Source of the DNA: Paracoccaceae bacterium
GTDB lineage: Bacteria; Pseudomonadota; Alphaproteobacteria; Rhodobacterales; Rhodobacteraceae
NCBI GenBank assembly: GCA_030148745.1
Contig: JASBSV010000002.1
Location: 1-44,203 of the forward strand
Direction: 5' to 3'
Length of the DNA: 44,203 nt
The position numbers and the translations under genes are program-made. Each line of letters opens with the position of its first letter. Position 1 is the first letter of the stretch. The notes beneath the pieces are model-generated. The model saw only the letters and a program-made list of their open reading frames with translations, made no database searches and was not told where the DNA came from. Below, in pieces: positions 33,771 through 41,784 of this stretch.

Positions 33771-34180
33771 GTCCTCCGCAGGTCATGCAGAGTCCATTCT
33801 GGGCCCGAAAACAGGCGAAAAAGGGGCAGAAATATGATCGGGCCTGCGCCGGGCGCGGTGGCCGGCGCTGCAGGTTTACCTGCCGGGCGGTCTGGTGCCC
33901 CCCGGTTTTTGCCCGGCCTCGGACCTCAGATCATCGAAACGCGCGTCCAGCCGCTCGGAAGAAGGCGATGTAAGCCCCAGAAGGACAATGATTTTAGAAA
34001 CGAGGTGATGCATGAGCCATGGATTCCGTTAAAGCCTGATGATCCGGCGAAAACTGACGCAGGAATCGGATCGAAATGCGGCGCGAAGGCGGTTTGAAAG
34101 CGACAATTTTATAAATTTTCCCGATCCGCAGGGCTGCAACCACGCCTATGGCGACCGCTAATTCGCGAAAAATGGGAAAG
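33771..34180. other. Intergenic stretch of 410 bases before tRNA-Arg, no convincing gene
   Basis: No long reading frame has coding character. On the minus strand, 34013-33876 could encode a 45-residue peptide (MHHLVSKIIVLLGLTSPSSE at the start, with a charged middle and Gly/Pro/Arg-rich end), but it lacks a good ribosome-binding site. On the plus strand a 30-residue frame starts at 34008 without support. The part 34100-34125 is AT-rich (TTTTATAAATTTTCC). Confidence 0.4.
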
Positions 34181-34257
34181 TGGCGCGCTGGGGAGGATTC
34201 GAACCCCCGACCCCTTGATTCGTAGTCAAGTACTCTATCCAACTGAGCTACCAGCGC
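34181..34257 (-). tRNA. tRNA-Arg, anticodon ACG
   Basis: Read on the minus strand the 77-base gene starts GCGCTGG, forms a D arm with TAGCTCAGTTGGATAGAG, an anticodon arm CTTGA-CTACGAA-TCAAG with anticodon ACG, and a T arm GGGGGTTCGAATCCTCC, and closes with CCAGCGC plus G and an encoded CCA end. A34 is expected to be converted to inosine by TadA to read CGU, CGC and CGA. Confidence 0.97.
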
Positions 34258-34314
34258 GTGAGGGGTCAGATACGCGGGGTTCGCGCGGTTGGCAAGAGGG
34301 TAGCGGCCGAAAAT

Positions 34315-35715
34315 TTACTCAGCGGCCCGGTTGAGGCGAATATCCGACTTGGGCAGGCGGATTACGAATTCGGTTCCGGTTTCATCCGAGCGGATCAGCT
34401 CGAGGCTGCCGCCATGGCCGCGCACAAGCTCGGCGGCGATCGCCAGGCCCAGGCCGGTGCCGCCCTTGCGGATCCCGCCCTGAAACGGTTTGAACAGATA
34501 TTCCAGTGCCTTTTTGGGAAGCCCCGGGCCGGTGTCGCTGATGTGGATGGCCCAGCTATCGTCGTCTTCATGGGCGGCGACGCCGATTTCACCGGCGCGG
34601 CCCTGCGATTCAATGGCCTGACGGGCGTTGCGTATCAGGTTGGACAACACACGATACATCTGTTCGCCATCACAGCGGATGATGAAGCCGACGGGAATAT
34701 CCTCGCGAAAGCTGACCTCGGCGTCGCCGGAGGCGAGACGTTCGTTATCGACCACCTCACCGACAATTTCGGACAGCAGGACCCGGTCAAGCGCGGGGGG
34801 CGGTTCTTCTGCCTTGCCAAAGGCCAATGTGCCCTCACACAGGTTTACCGCCCTCTGGAGCGAGCTCATCAACTTCGGGGCCGAACGTTTCACGCGCGGG
34901 TCGTCCGAACGTTCAAGCGTGTCCGTGAAAAGCTGAGCGGTGGTCAGGATGTTGCGCAAATCATGGCTAACCTTGGCGACCGCGCCGCCCAACTGGGCCA
35001 GGCGCTCTTTCTGGCGCAGGGCGCCGGTCAGCTGGGTCTGCATCGATTGCAGCGCCTCTTCGGCCTCACGCAGCTCGGTCACACCGGCGCTGGGCTTGAT
35101 GATGCGGCGCGCGTCCTCGGGCGCGGCGGCGTAGGATTGCATATGATCGACAACGCCGCGGATCGGGGTGACAAGAAACCGCCGGACCGCCAGAAACAGC
35201 AGGATCGCGGTAAAGACCGAAATCACCGCCGAAAGGGCAAGGATACGCAGGCCGTAATCGATCATCGCGGTTCTCAGGGCGGCGGTTTCCATCGTCACTT
35301 CGATCAGCAGCCCCGCTTCCTTGACCGGATCGCCGATCACCCGGATGATCTGATTTGACGGGGTGACAATGCGGATCAGCGCATCGCGGATCAGACCGAA
35401 GGGCGAGGCGTTGCGCAGATCGAAGGTTGCGCTGATCGGCCCCGGGATCGGCGATGAGAGCACCAGTTGCCGCGACGTATCGCGCCGCAGCACGACGTTC
35501 AGAACCCCGGCGTTGACCAGAAGCTCGGACTCGAGCTTGGAATCGATCATATCCTCGGCCAGAAGTACCAGCGAGGCGATCTGCGCCCTCTCAAGCCGGC
35601 TAAGCAGGAAGTCTTCGCGAAAGCGGGCGATCGAGGGGACGAAGATCAATATCTCGGCCAGCATGACGAACACGGTCGTCAGGATCAGAAATCGGCCTGA
35701 GAGTGAGTTGAGCAT
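34315..35715 (-). CDS. Membrane sensor histidine kinase (orphan)
   Basis: A 466-residue kinase. Residues 7-27 and 157-177 are membrane helices enclosing a periplasmic sensor region of about 130 residues. A HAMP-like linker follows (RRFLVTPIRGVVDHMQSYA). The dimerisation helix has phospho-acceptor His251 (AKVSHDLRNILTTAQ). The ATPase domain has N-box NLIRNARQAI (359-368), G1 DTGPGLP (394-400) and G2 GGTGLGL (418-424). It autophosphorylates and would signal to a response regulator, but none is encoded nearby. It lies directly downstream of the oxidoreductase gene on the same strand. Confidence 0.93.
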   Translation of the reverse strand: MLNSLSGRFLILTTVFVMLAEILIFVPSIARFREDFLLSRLERAQIASLVLLAEDMIDSKLESELLVNAGVLNVVLRRDTSRQLVLSSPIPGPISATFDLRNASPFGLIRDALIRIVTPSNQIIRVIGDPVKEAGLLIEVTMETAALRTAMIDYGLRILALSAVISVFTAILLFLAVRRFLVTPIRGVVDHMQSYAAAPEDARRIIKPSAGVTELREAEEALQSMQTQLTGALRQKERLAQLGGAVAKVSHDLRNILTTAQLFTDTLERSDDPRVKRSAPKLMSSLQRAVNLCEGTLAFGKAEEPPPALDRVLLSEIVGEVVDNERLASGDAEVSFREDIPVGFIIRCDGEQMYRVLSNLIRNARQAIESQGRAGEIGVAAHEDDDSWAIHISDTGPGLPKKALEYLFKPFQGGIRKGGTGLGLAIAAELVRGHGGSLELIRSDETGTEFVIRLPKSDIRLNRAAE

Positions 35716-35736
35716 CCGTCTCTTTGCCCTCTTACG

Positions 35737-37155
35737 TCATGGGATATAGCTCTGCACGAAGCGCACCACGCGTTTAACCCATGGATTAGCAAATAATCTG
35801 GGAGAGAAATAGGCACCCGCTGCACGTTTGTTAATCTCGCCCAATGTCGGATAGGGCAAAACCGTCGCGGCGATGGCCGACATTTTCATGTTGTTGGCAA
35901 TGGCCATGGCCCAAAGCCCGATCAGCTCACCCGCCTGCGCGCCCACGATCGACGCCCCCACGGGGCGACCCCTGACGATCATCACCTTGATCAGGCCGGT
36001 TGTCCTGGCCTCGGCGATTGCGCGGTCGTTCTCGTCATAGTCAAAGCGCGCGATCTCAAGCCTGCCGCCGTGTTTCTTGCGCGCCTCCGCCTCGGTCAGA
36101 CCCACCTGAGCCAGCTCAGGATCGGTATAGGTCACCCATGGAATATGGCGCGTCGTGGCCTTGGCCGGCAGCCCCAGCAGGGCCGAGCGTATGACGATAC
36201 CGGCGTGATAGCCCGCCACATGGGTAAATTGCATGCCGCCGGCGACATCACCGATAGCATAGACCCTGCGGTTGCTGGATTTCAGCGAGGCATCGACCTT
36301 GATGCCGCTTCTGTCAAAGGCCACCCCGGCCTCTTCAAGATCCAGTTTGTCGATATTCACCTTGCGGCCCACCGCCATCAGAAGATGTGTGCCCTGAAAG
36401 CTGCCGCCGGTCGTGCGTACGGTGATATCGCCCGCCTTGCCGGTAATTTCCTCGGCCTGAGCGTTTTCGACAATCTCGATCCCCTCGGCGCGCATCCGGT
36501 CCAGAACGATAGCGGTCAGTTCTGGGTCGTCTTTGCCCATGGCCTTCATGCCTTCGATCACCGTCACCTTGGAGCCAAGGCGGATATGCGCCTGCGCCAT
36601 CTCGATCCCGATGGGTCCGCCGCCCACGATAAGCAGATGACCGGGCCGCTGGCGCAGATCAAAGATAGTTTCATTGGTGTAATAGGGCACGTCCTTAAGC
36701 CCTTTGACCGGCGGCACGAAGGGCCCCGATCCGGTGGCGATCACGATGCGGCGCGCGGTGATGACGTTATCGCCTGCCTGCACTTGGGTCGGTGAAATAA
36801 AGCGGCCATATTCGCGGATCACCTGAACGCCCAGCCCCTCGAAACGCTCCTGGCTGTCGACGGGCGCAATGGTTTCGATAACCCTGGCGACGTGATCCTT
36901 GGCCCCGGCATAGCTGACTTTGGGCGCCGCATCGGCAACCCCGAAGCCTGCGCCATGGCGGGCGGCATAGGCCTGTTTGCCCGCCGCGATCAGCGCCTTG
37001 GAAGGCACGCAGCCATAGTTCAGGCAATCGCCGCCCATCTTGTGGCCCTCAAGCAAAACCACCTTTGCGCCCATCTGAACCGCACCGGCAGCCACCGAAA
37101 GCCCGCCCGAACCGGCCCCGATGACCAGAATATCCGTCTTTATTTGCCGCATCAT
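35737..37155 (-). CDS. FAD-dependent pyridine nucleotide-disulfide oxidoreductase (Lpd/MerA-like)
   Basis: A 472-residue class I flavin disulfide reductase. The FAD site is DILVIGAGSGGLSVAAGA, the redox cysteines are C44 and C49 in GGDCLNYGCVPSK, the NAD(P)H site is LLIVGGGPIGIEMAQ, and AIGDVAGGMQFTHVAGYHAG is the second FAD motif. The C-terminal HPTxSE active-site motif of dihydrolipoyl dehydrogenase reads YPTLGE here (Tyr435 to Glu440), so the catalytic histidine is missing and lipoamide chemistry is doubtful. It is coupled by a four-base overlap to a TVP38/TMEM64 membrane protein gene. Those two families are also found fused in other bacteria, which suggests a membrane-linked redox role. 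Confidence 0.85.
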   Translation of the reverse strand: MMRQIKTDILVIGAGSGGLSVAAGAVQMGAKVVLLEGHKMGGDCLNYGCVPSKALIAAGKQAYAARHGAGFGVADAAPKVSYAGAKDHVARVIETIAPVDSQERFEGLGVQVIREYGRFISPTQVQAGDNVITARRIVIATGSGPFVPPVKGLKDVPYYTNETIFDLRQRPGHLLIVGGGPIGIEMAQAHIRLGSKVTVIEGMKAMGKDDPELTAIVLDRMRAEGIEIVENAQAEEITGKAGDITVRTTGGSFQGTHLLMAVGRKVNIDKLDLEEAGVAFDRSGIKVDASLKSSNRRVYAIGDVAGGMQFTHVAGYHAGIVIRSALLGLPAKATTRHIPWVTYTDPELAQVGLTEAEARKKHGGRLEIARFDYDENDRAIAEARTTGLIKVMIVRGRPVGASIVGAQAGELIGLWAMAIANNMKMSAIAATVLPYPTLGEINKRAAGAYFSPRLFANPWVKRVVRFVQSYIP

Positions 37156-37892
37156 TCAAAGCCCTTTTGCTTGCGCAGAAAGTTAAAGGCGATAGGCAGG
37201 GCCGCCAGTGCCGAGAGACCGAGGATCGGCAAAAGGATCTGAGGTTCGAATATGATGCCCAGATCGGGGCTTGCACCCCGCTCAAACACACCGCCCAGCC
37301 CGGCCCCGACCGAGGTATAGACAACCGCACCCGGAATGATCCCCAGAAAGGTGGTGATGACAAAGCGATACAGCGGCACTTCCAGAAACGCGGGCACGAG
37401 ATTGGCGATGAAAAACGGCACTGCAGGCACCAGCCGGATAAGGAACAGCATCGACCACTGGTTGTCGTCGATCCCGTCCTTGATCTTTTTCACGGTGCCG
37501 TGCGATGCCTCAAGCCGCGCGCCCAACCGCTCGCCAAAGCCCCAGCGCGCGGCAAGAAAAATGGCCGTCGCCCCGATGGTTGCGCCGGTGACATTGTACA
37601 AAAAACCCGGAAAGGTCGAGAACAGGAAGCCACCGGTAAGCGTTGCCATCGTCGCCCCGGGCAGAGAGAACGAAACGATAATCACGTAAAGCGCGATGAA
37701 CACCATGACGGAAAGCGGGTAATTGTCATCGCGAAACCCGATCAGCGCATCGCGATTATCGCGCAGGGTCTCGAAACTCAGGACATCCCTGAGCGTGAAG
37801 GCCCCGAAGGCGGCAATGGCCACAATGGCGATGATCGGCAGTTTGCGCGCGATGGTGCTTTTTTCCTTGGAGTCGGGCATCTGGGATATCAT
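37152..37892 (-). CDS. TVP38/TMEM64 family (VTT domain) membrane protein
   Basis: About 246 residues with five to six hydrophobic segments. The VTT-domain core is visible: VIIVSFSLPGATMATLTGGFLFS, GATIGATAIFLAARWGFG, and LIRLVPAVPFFIANLVPAFL with the conserved R-x-x-P. DedA/VTT relatives are lipid scramblases or transporters; the function of the bacterial TVP38 branch is not settled. The start is either ATG 37892 (MISQMPDSKEKS) or ATG 37880; I use the first. It is the first gene of a unit with the flavin oxidoreductase, probably followed by the histidine kinase. Confidence 0.85.
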   Translation of the reverse strand: MISQMPDSKEKSTIARKLPIIAIVAIAAFGAFTLRDVLSFETLRDNRDALIGFRDDNYPLSVMVFIALYVIIVSFSLPGATMATLTGGFLFSTFPGFLYNVTGATIGATAIFLAARWGFGERLGARLEASHGTVKKIKDGIDDNQWSMLFLIRLVPAVPFFIANLVPAFLEVPLYRFVITTFLGIIPGAVVYTSVGAGLGGVFERGASPDLGIIFEPQILLPILGLSALAALPIAFNFLRKQKGFE

Positions 37893-38077
37893 CTCTTGCT
37901 TTTGGCGCCGTGCTGATGCGATGAAACATGCAACCAAAGGGCGCCAAGATGTAGCCTTATCACGCGGCCTTGATCCTTTGCGGGGATTTGTTTCACCATT
38001 TGTCGACCCCGGTCATCCAAAGCCGCCCTGCCGCAGACATTTGTCAGGAAATGTTGCAGAATTCCCCGCGCGCCGAG

Positions 38078-38106
38078 TTGACTTCGATCGGTAGCGGGCT
38101 TAGAGA
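38078..38106 (+). promoter_or_regulatory. Sigma-70-type promoter upstream of rpmH
   Basis: TTGACT (38078-38083), a 17-base spacer and TAGAGA (38101-38106) lie about 70 bases before the rpmH ATG. The -35 is near consensus and the -10 is a partial match. This would drive rpmH-rnpA-yidD and possibly more. Confidence 0.5.
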
Positions 38107-38174
38107 CCGGGCTTCGAACATATAACGGCCGCCGAATCCCGTCGGGACGCGCCGCTAAGACCGGAGAAGATGCG

Positions 38175-38309
38175 ATGAAACGCACATTTCAGCCTTCCAA
38201 CCTTGTGCGCAAGCGGCGCCACGGTTTCCGTGCGCGTATGGCCACCAAGGCAGGCCGCAAGATCCTGAACGCGCGCCGCGCCAAAGGCCGGAAAGCGCTG
38301 AGCGCGTAA
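38175..38309 (+). CDS. rpmH: 50S ribosomal protein L34
   Basis: A 44-residue bL34 ([20 protein letters not shown], then [20 protein letters not shown]), highly basic and full-length. It heads the conserved rpmH-rnpA-yidD-yidC block. Confidence 0.98.
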   Translation: MKRTFQPSNLVRKRRHGFRARMATKAGRKILNARRAKGRKALSA

Positions 38310-38428
38310 GCGTTCTGTAAAGAATTGAGTCAGAGCCGCCTGCGTTCCGCGCCGGCGGTTTTGCCGTTTCTGGCCCCTGCTTGGGGTCTATACTGGTAAA
38401 ACGCCCCAAGGCTTCCCATCTTCTGACC

Positions 38429-38773
38429 ATGATTGAAACGCTGACAAAACGGGCCGATTTTCTGGCCGTTGCCAAGGCCCGGCGCCAATCGACACCGGGT
38501 TTCACCCTTCAGGCGCGCAGACGGGCCGAGGAGGACAGCGCGGCGCTGCGCGTGGGATATACCTGTTCCAAGAAGGTGGGTAATGCCGTGGCGCGCAACC
38601 GCGCCAAGCGCCGGCTGCGGGAGATTGCGCGGTCGGTTCTGGCCGAAAAGGGGCGCCCGGGGTGGGATTATGTGCTGATCGGACGGCCCGGCGTGACCGC
38701 CACGCGCGGTTTTGACGTGCTTCTGGAAGATCTCGATCAGGCGCTTGGCAAGATCCACAAGGCCCGCCGATGA
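38429..38773 (+). CDS. rnpA: Ribonuclease P protein component
   Basis: A 114-residue RnpA, which assists the RNA subunit in cutting pre-tRNA 5' ends. LTKRADFLAVAKARRQ at the start and the RNR signature NAVARNRAKRRLREIAR are conserved. Family starts vary; ATG 38429 (MIETLTKRADF) leads straight into homology, and a TTG at 38381 is the alternative. Its end overlaps yidD by four bases. Confidence 0.95.
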   Translation: MIETLTKRADFLAVAKARRQSTPGFTLQARRRAEEDSAALRVGYTCSKKVGNAVARNRAKRRLREIARSVLAEKGRPGWDYVLIGRPGVTATRGFDVLLEDLDQALGKIHKARR

Positions 38774-38991
38774 CCCTGATGGCGCATATCGTTGCCCTGC
38801 CTGTGCGGGCTTATCGGCTGATCTTTTCGCCCTGGGTCGGTTTTAACTGCCGCTATCAGCCTACCTGCTCGGCCTATGCGCTGGAGGCGCTGGAAAAACA
38901 CGGCGCGCTGAAAGGTTCGGCCCTGGCAGCCAAACGCATTGCCCGCTGTCACCCGCTGGGCGGGTCGGGTATCGACAATGTGCCCGACTGA
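38770..38991 (+). CDS. yidD: Membrane protein insertion efficiency factor YidD
   Basis: A 73-residue YidD. The family core [33 protein letters not shown] and [17 protein letters not shown] is complete, including the conserved cysteines. It has an amphipathic N-terminal helix and supports membrane protein insertion with YidC. It starts inside the rnpA stop (ATGA). Confidence 0.97.
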   Translation: MTLMAHIVALPVRAYRLIFSPWVGFNCRYQPTCSAYALEALEKHGALKGSALAAKRIARCHPLGGSGIDNVPD

Positions 38992-39065
38992 AAAGCCCCA
39001 CCTGCACCCATAAGTTCACCGCTTTTGCCTTGGCTAAACCGCCGGGGAAGGCTAACCCGGCAAAC

Positions 39066-39935
39066 ATGGCACTCGACACAGACGAGATTCACCCGCTTTT
39101 CAACGGCGCCCCCACGGGCACTGAATTCAAAAAGCTGCGCAAGCGGCTGGTTCGTCAGACCCGTGAAGCGATCGAGCAATACGGGATGATCGAAAAGGAC
39201 GCGCGCTGGCTTGTTTGCCTGTCCGGCGGCAAGGACAGTTATACCTTGCTGGCCGTTCTGCACGAGTTGCAGTGGCGCGGGTTGCTGCCGGTCGATATTC
39301 TGGCCTGCAATCTGGATCAGGGGCAGCCGGGCTTTCCGGCGACGGTGCTGCCCAAGTTCCTCGAAGACATGGGTGTGGCGCATCGCATCGAATATCAGGA
39401 CACCTATTCGGTGGTGGTCGACAAAGTGCCTGCCGGGCGGACCTATTGCGCCTTGTGTTCACGCCTCAGACGCGGCCATCTTTATCGCATCGCGCGCGAA
39501 GAGGGCTGTTCGGCGGTGGTTCTGGGCCATCACCGCGACGATATTCTTGAAACTTTTTTCATGAACCTTTTTCACGGCGGACGTCTGGCGACCATGCCGC
39601 CAAAGCTGGTTAATGAAGAGGGCGATCTGTTTGTCTATCGCCCGCTGGCCCATGTCGCCGAGGAAGATTGCGACCGCTTTGCGCGGGCCATGAACTATCC
39701 GATCATCCCATGCGATCTGTGCGGAAGCCAGGACGGGCTTCAGCGCCAGCAGGTTAAACGGATTCTCGATGGCTGGGAGCAAAACAGCCCCGGTCGGCGT
39801 CAGGTCATCTTTCGGGCGCTGACCAACGCGCGGCCATCGCATCTTCTGGACCCACAGCTCTTTGATTTTGCCGGTCTAGCCCGCAGCCCCGGGGAAATTG
39901 ACGAAAATCCTCAGCAGATTCCAAAGCTCCGTTAA
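39066..39935 (+). CDS. ttcA: tRNA 2-thiocytidine(32) synthetase TtcA
   Basis: A 289-residue PP-loop enzyme. The ATP pyrophosphatase loop is SGGKDS (53-58). The iron-sulfur cysteines are C128 and C131 (YCALC) and a partner in CDLC (C216/C219). It thiolates C32 of some tRNAs. ATG 39066 fits the family; an upstream TTG is less likely. It sits between yidD and the EAL gene on the same strand, interrupting the usual yidD-yidC neighbourhood. Confidence 0.95.
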   Translation: MALDTDEIHPLFNGAPTGTEFKKLRKRLVRQTREAIEQYGMIEKDARWLVCLSGGKDSYTLLAVLHELQWRGLLPVDILACNLDQGQPGFPATVLPKFLEDMGVAHRIEYQDTYSVVVDKVPAGRTYCALCSRLRRGHLYRIAREEGCSAVVLGHHRDDILETFFMNLFHGGRLATMPPKLVNEEGDLFVYRPLAHVAEEDCDRFARAMNYPIIPCDLCGSQDGLQRQQVKRILDGWEQNSPGRRQVIFRALTNARPSHLLDPQLFDFAGLARSPGEIDENPQQIPKLR

Positions 39936-40016
39936 ACCCCGGTCTAGGATTGAGCGCTATCGATAGCCCCAGCGGTGGCAAGCGGCGCGCGCCGCGCCTG
40001 AGCAGGGGTTTGACCG

Positions 40017-41564
40017 ATGTCGGCATATCTTCTTCACCTACGGCGGCGGTTTGGTGCGGTCCTTTATCCTGCGCTTTACGGGCCGCAGATTCTGGCGTTC
40101 ATGCCGGCGATCACCCTTGCCGCCTATTGGATGTTCGGCGAAACCGCGCTGTTGACCGTCGCGGTAGTGGTGCCGCTTTTGCTGGCCTTTGCCTATGTCC
40201 CGCCCGCTGCCCGCCGCCCGCCGCCATCCCTGCGGGACGGGCTGACCGGGCTGAGCAACCGCAGCGGGCTTTGCGAAAACCTGGATCAGGCCATCGCAAG
40301 GGGCGCTGACCGGGGCACGACGACCGCCTGTCTGGTCATAACGCTGGACGATTTTTCACAATTGCAGGAACGGCTGAATCCGGCGGCAACCGACAGTATT
40401 CTTCAGCGCGTCGCCGACCAGCTTGCGCTGGTCTGCCGCCAGAACGATACGGTTGCCCGTCTTGAAGACGGCGGTTTCGGCGTTGCCCTGCACCCGATGG
40501 CCCGCGCCGATCTGGAAACCCTGATCCAGCTTTCTGGGCGTATTCAGTCGGCCGTTTCCGAACCGATCAGCCTGGACGGCAGGGCGCAATATGTGACCGC
40601 TTCAATCGGCTTTTGCCTGGCCAGCCGCAGCCCCGAACCGAACGGAAAATCGATTCTCCAATCCGCCGAGAGCGCGATGATCGAGGCGCGCCGCAGCGGG
40701 CCCGGCGCAATCCGCGCCTTTTCGGCACAGATGAAACCCCTTCTGGCCGAGCGCAGCGCGCAGCTTGATGAGGTTGCCGCCGCCCTTGAGCAGGGGCAGA
40801 TACGCGCTTGGTTTCAGCCTCAGATTTCAACCGACACCGGACAGGTGACAGGGTTTGAGGCGCTTGCCCGCTGGGTTCATCCCGAACGCGGGATTATCCC
40901 GCCGGCTGAATTTCTGTCCGCGCTTGAGGCAGGCGGCCAGTTGAACCGCCTGAACGAGGTGATCCTGTTTCAGTCGCTGACCGCGCTGAGGCGCTGGGAT
41001 CAGTCCGGGATGACGGTGCCAATGGTCGGGATCAACTTTGCCGGTCAGGACCTTCAGAACCCCCGGATCGCCGATAAACTGCGTTGGGAACTGGACCGGT
41101 TCAGCCTGACGCCGGACCGGCTGACGGTCGAAATTCTGGAGACGGTCGTGACCGCGATGGAAAATGATGTCGTCACCCGCAACATCGCCGAGATATCAAA
41201 GCTGGGCTGCGGGATCGATCTGGATGATTTCGGAACCGGAACCGCCTCGATCCGGCATCTGCGCCAATTCACCGTCAACAGGATCAAAATCGATCGCTCT
41301 TTCGTCTCGAAGGTCGACCGCGACCACGACCAGCAGCGGATGATCGCCGCACTGCTGACCATGGCCGAGCAGCTTGATATCGAAACCCTGGCCGAAGGTG
41401 TCGAAACCGCCGGCGAACATGCGGTGCTGGCGCAACTGGGCTGTAATCACGTTCAGGGATTTGCCGTCGCCCGCGCCATGCCGTTCGAAGAGACGATCGG
41501 CTGGTACGCGCGCCATAATCGCAAAATCAGCGCAGCCCCGAAAATCCGCAACAAGTCGAAATAA
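40017..41564 (+). CDS. Membrane protein with degenerate GGDEF and intact EAL domain (probable c-di-GMP phosphodiesterase)
   Basis: A 515-residue protein. Two hydrophobic segments (about 24-42 and 44-62) anchor it. Residues about 72-235 are a GGDEF-like domain in which the active-site loop reads RLEDGGFGV (148-156) instead of GG(D/E)EF, so cyclase activity is unlikely; it may bind GTP as a regulator. Residues about 245-500 are an EAL domain with EALARW (281-286), N340 in GINFAG, EILE (372-375), DDFGTG (403-408), K424 in RIKIDR, EGVET (460-464) and QGF (480-482), all consistent with an active phosphodiesterase. AGGGG lies eight bases before the ATG. It stands between ttcA and yidC. Confidence 0.92.
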   Translation: MSAYLLHLRRRFGAVLYPALYGPQILAFMPAITLAAYWMFGETALLTVAVVVPLLLAFAYVPPAARRPPPSLRDGLTGLSNRSGLCENLDQAIARGADRGTTTACLVITLDDFSQLQERLNPAATDSILQRVADQLALVCRQNDTVARLEDGGFGVALHPMARADLETLIQLSGRIQSAVSEPISLDGRAQYVTASIGFCLASRSPEPNGKSILQSAESAMIEARRSGPGAIRAFSAQMKPLLAERSAQLDEVAAALEQGQIRAWFQPQISTDTGQVTGFEALARWVHPERGIIPPAEFLSALEAGGQLNRLNEVILFQSLTALRRWDQSGMTVPMVGINFAGQDLQNPRIADKLRWELDRFSLTPDRLTVEILETVVTAMENDVVTRNIAEISKLGCGIDLDDFGTGTASIRHLRQFTVNRIKIDRSFVSKVDRDHDQQRMIAALLTMAEQLDIETLAEGVETAGEHAVLAQLGCNHVQGFAVARAMPFEETIGWYARHNRKISAAPKIRNKSK

Positions 41565-41784
41565 GCGCACCGCGCGGCCCGAATTGCCCCCAGCCTCCCC
41601 GGGGGTGCCATTTGACGCGAAATTCCGAAAATTCCCGCACGCGGGCGGCCCGGATCACGAAATCGCGTTTGCCGAGCCCTGCCCAGCCTGCCCGGAAAGG
41701 GGAAAACCGCTTGACCTTTTGGCCTAGGGTCTGTTGAACCCAGATGACTTCAAGACAGCGGTGGCAAGGCGGGAAAAGCGGCTT

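Noticed and set aside
34008-34100. 30-residue plus-strand frame MHEPWIPLKPDD
   Set aside because: No homology recognised and too short to judge; codon choice is mixed.
34258-35358. 366-codon plus-strand frame opposite the sensor kinase
   Set aside because: Antisense shadow; the kinase motifs are complete on the minus strand.
41711-41739. Promoter TTGACC-N17-TTGAAC before yidC
   Set aside because: The -10 match is too poor, and the spacing to a better TAGGGT is wrong.
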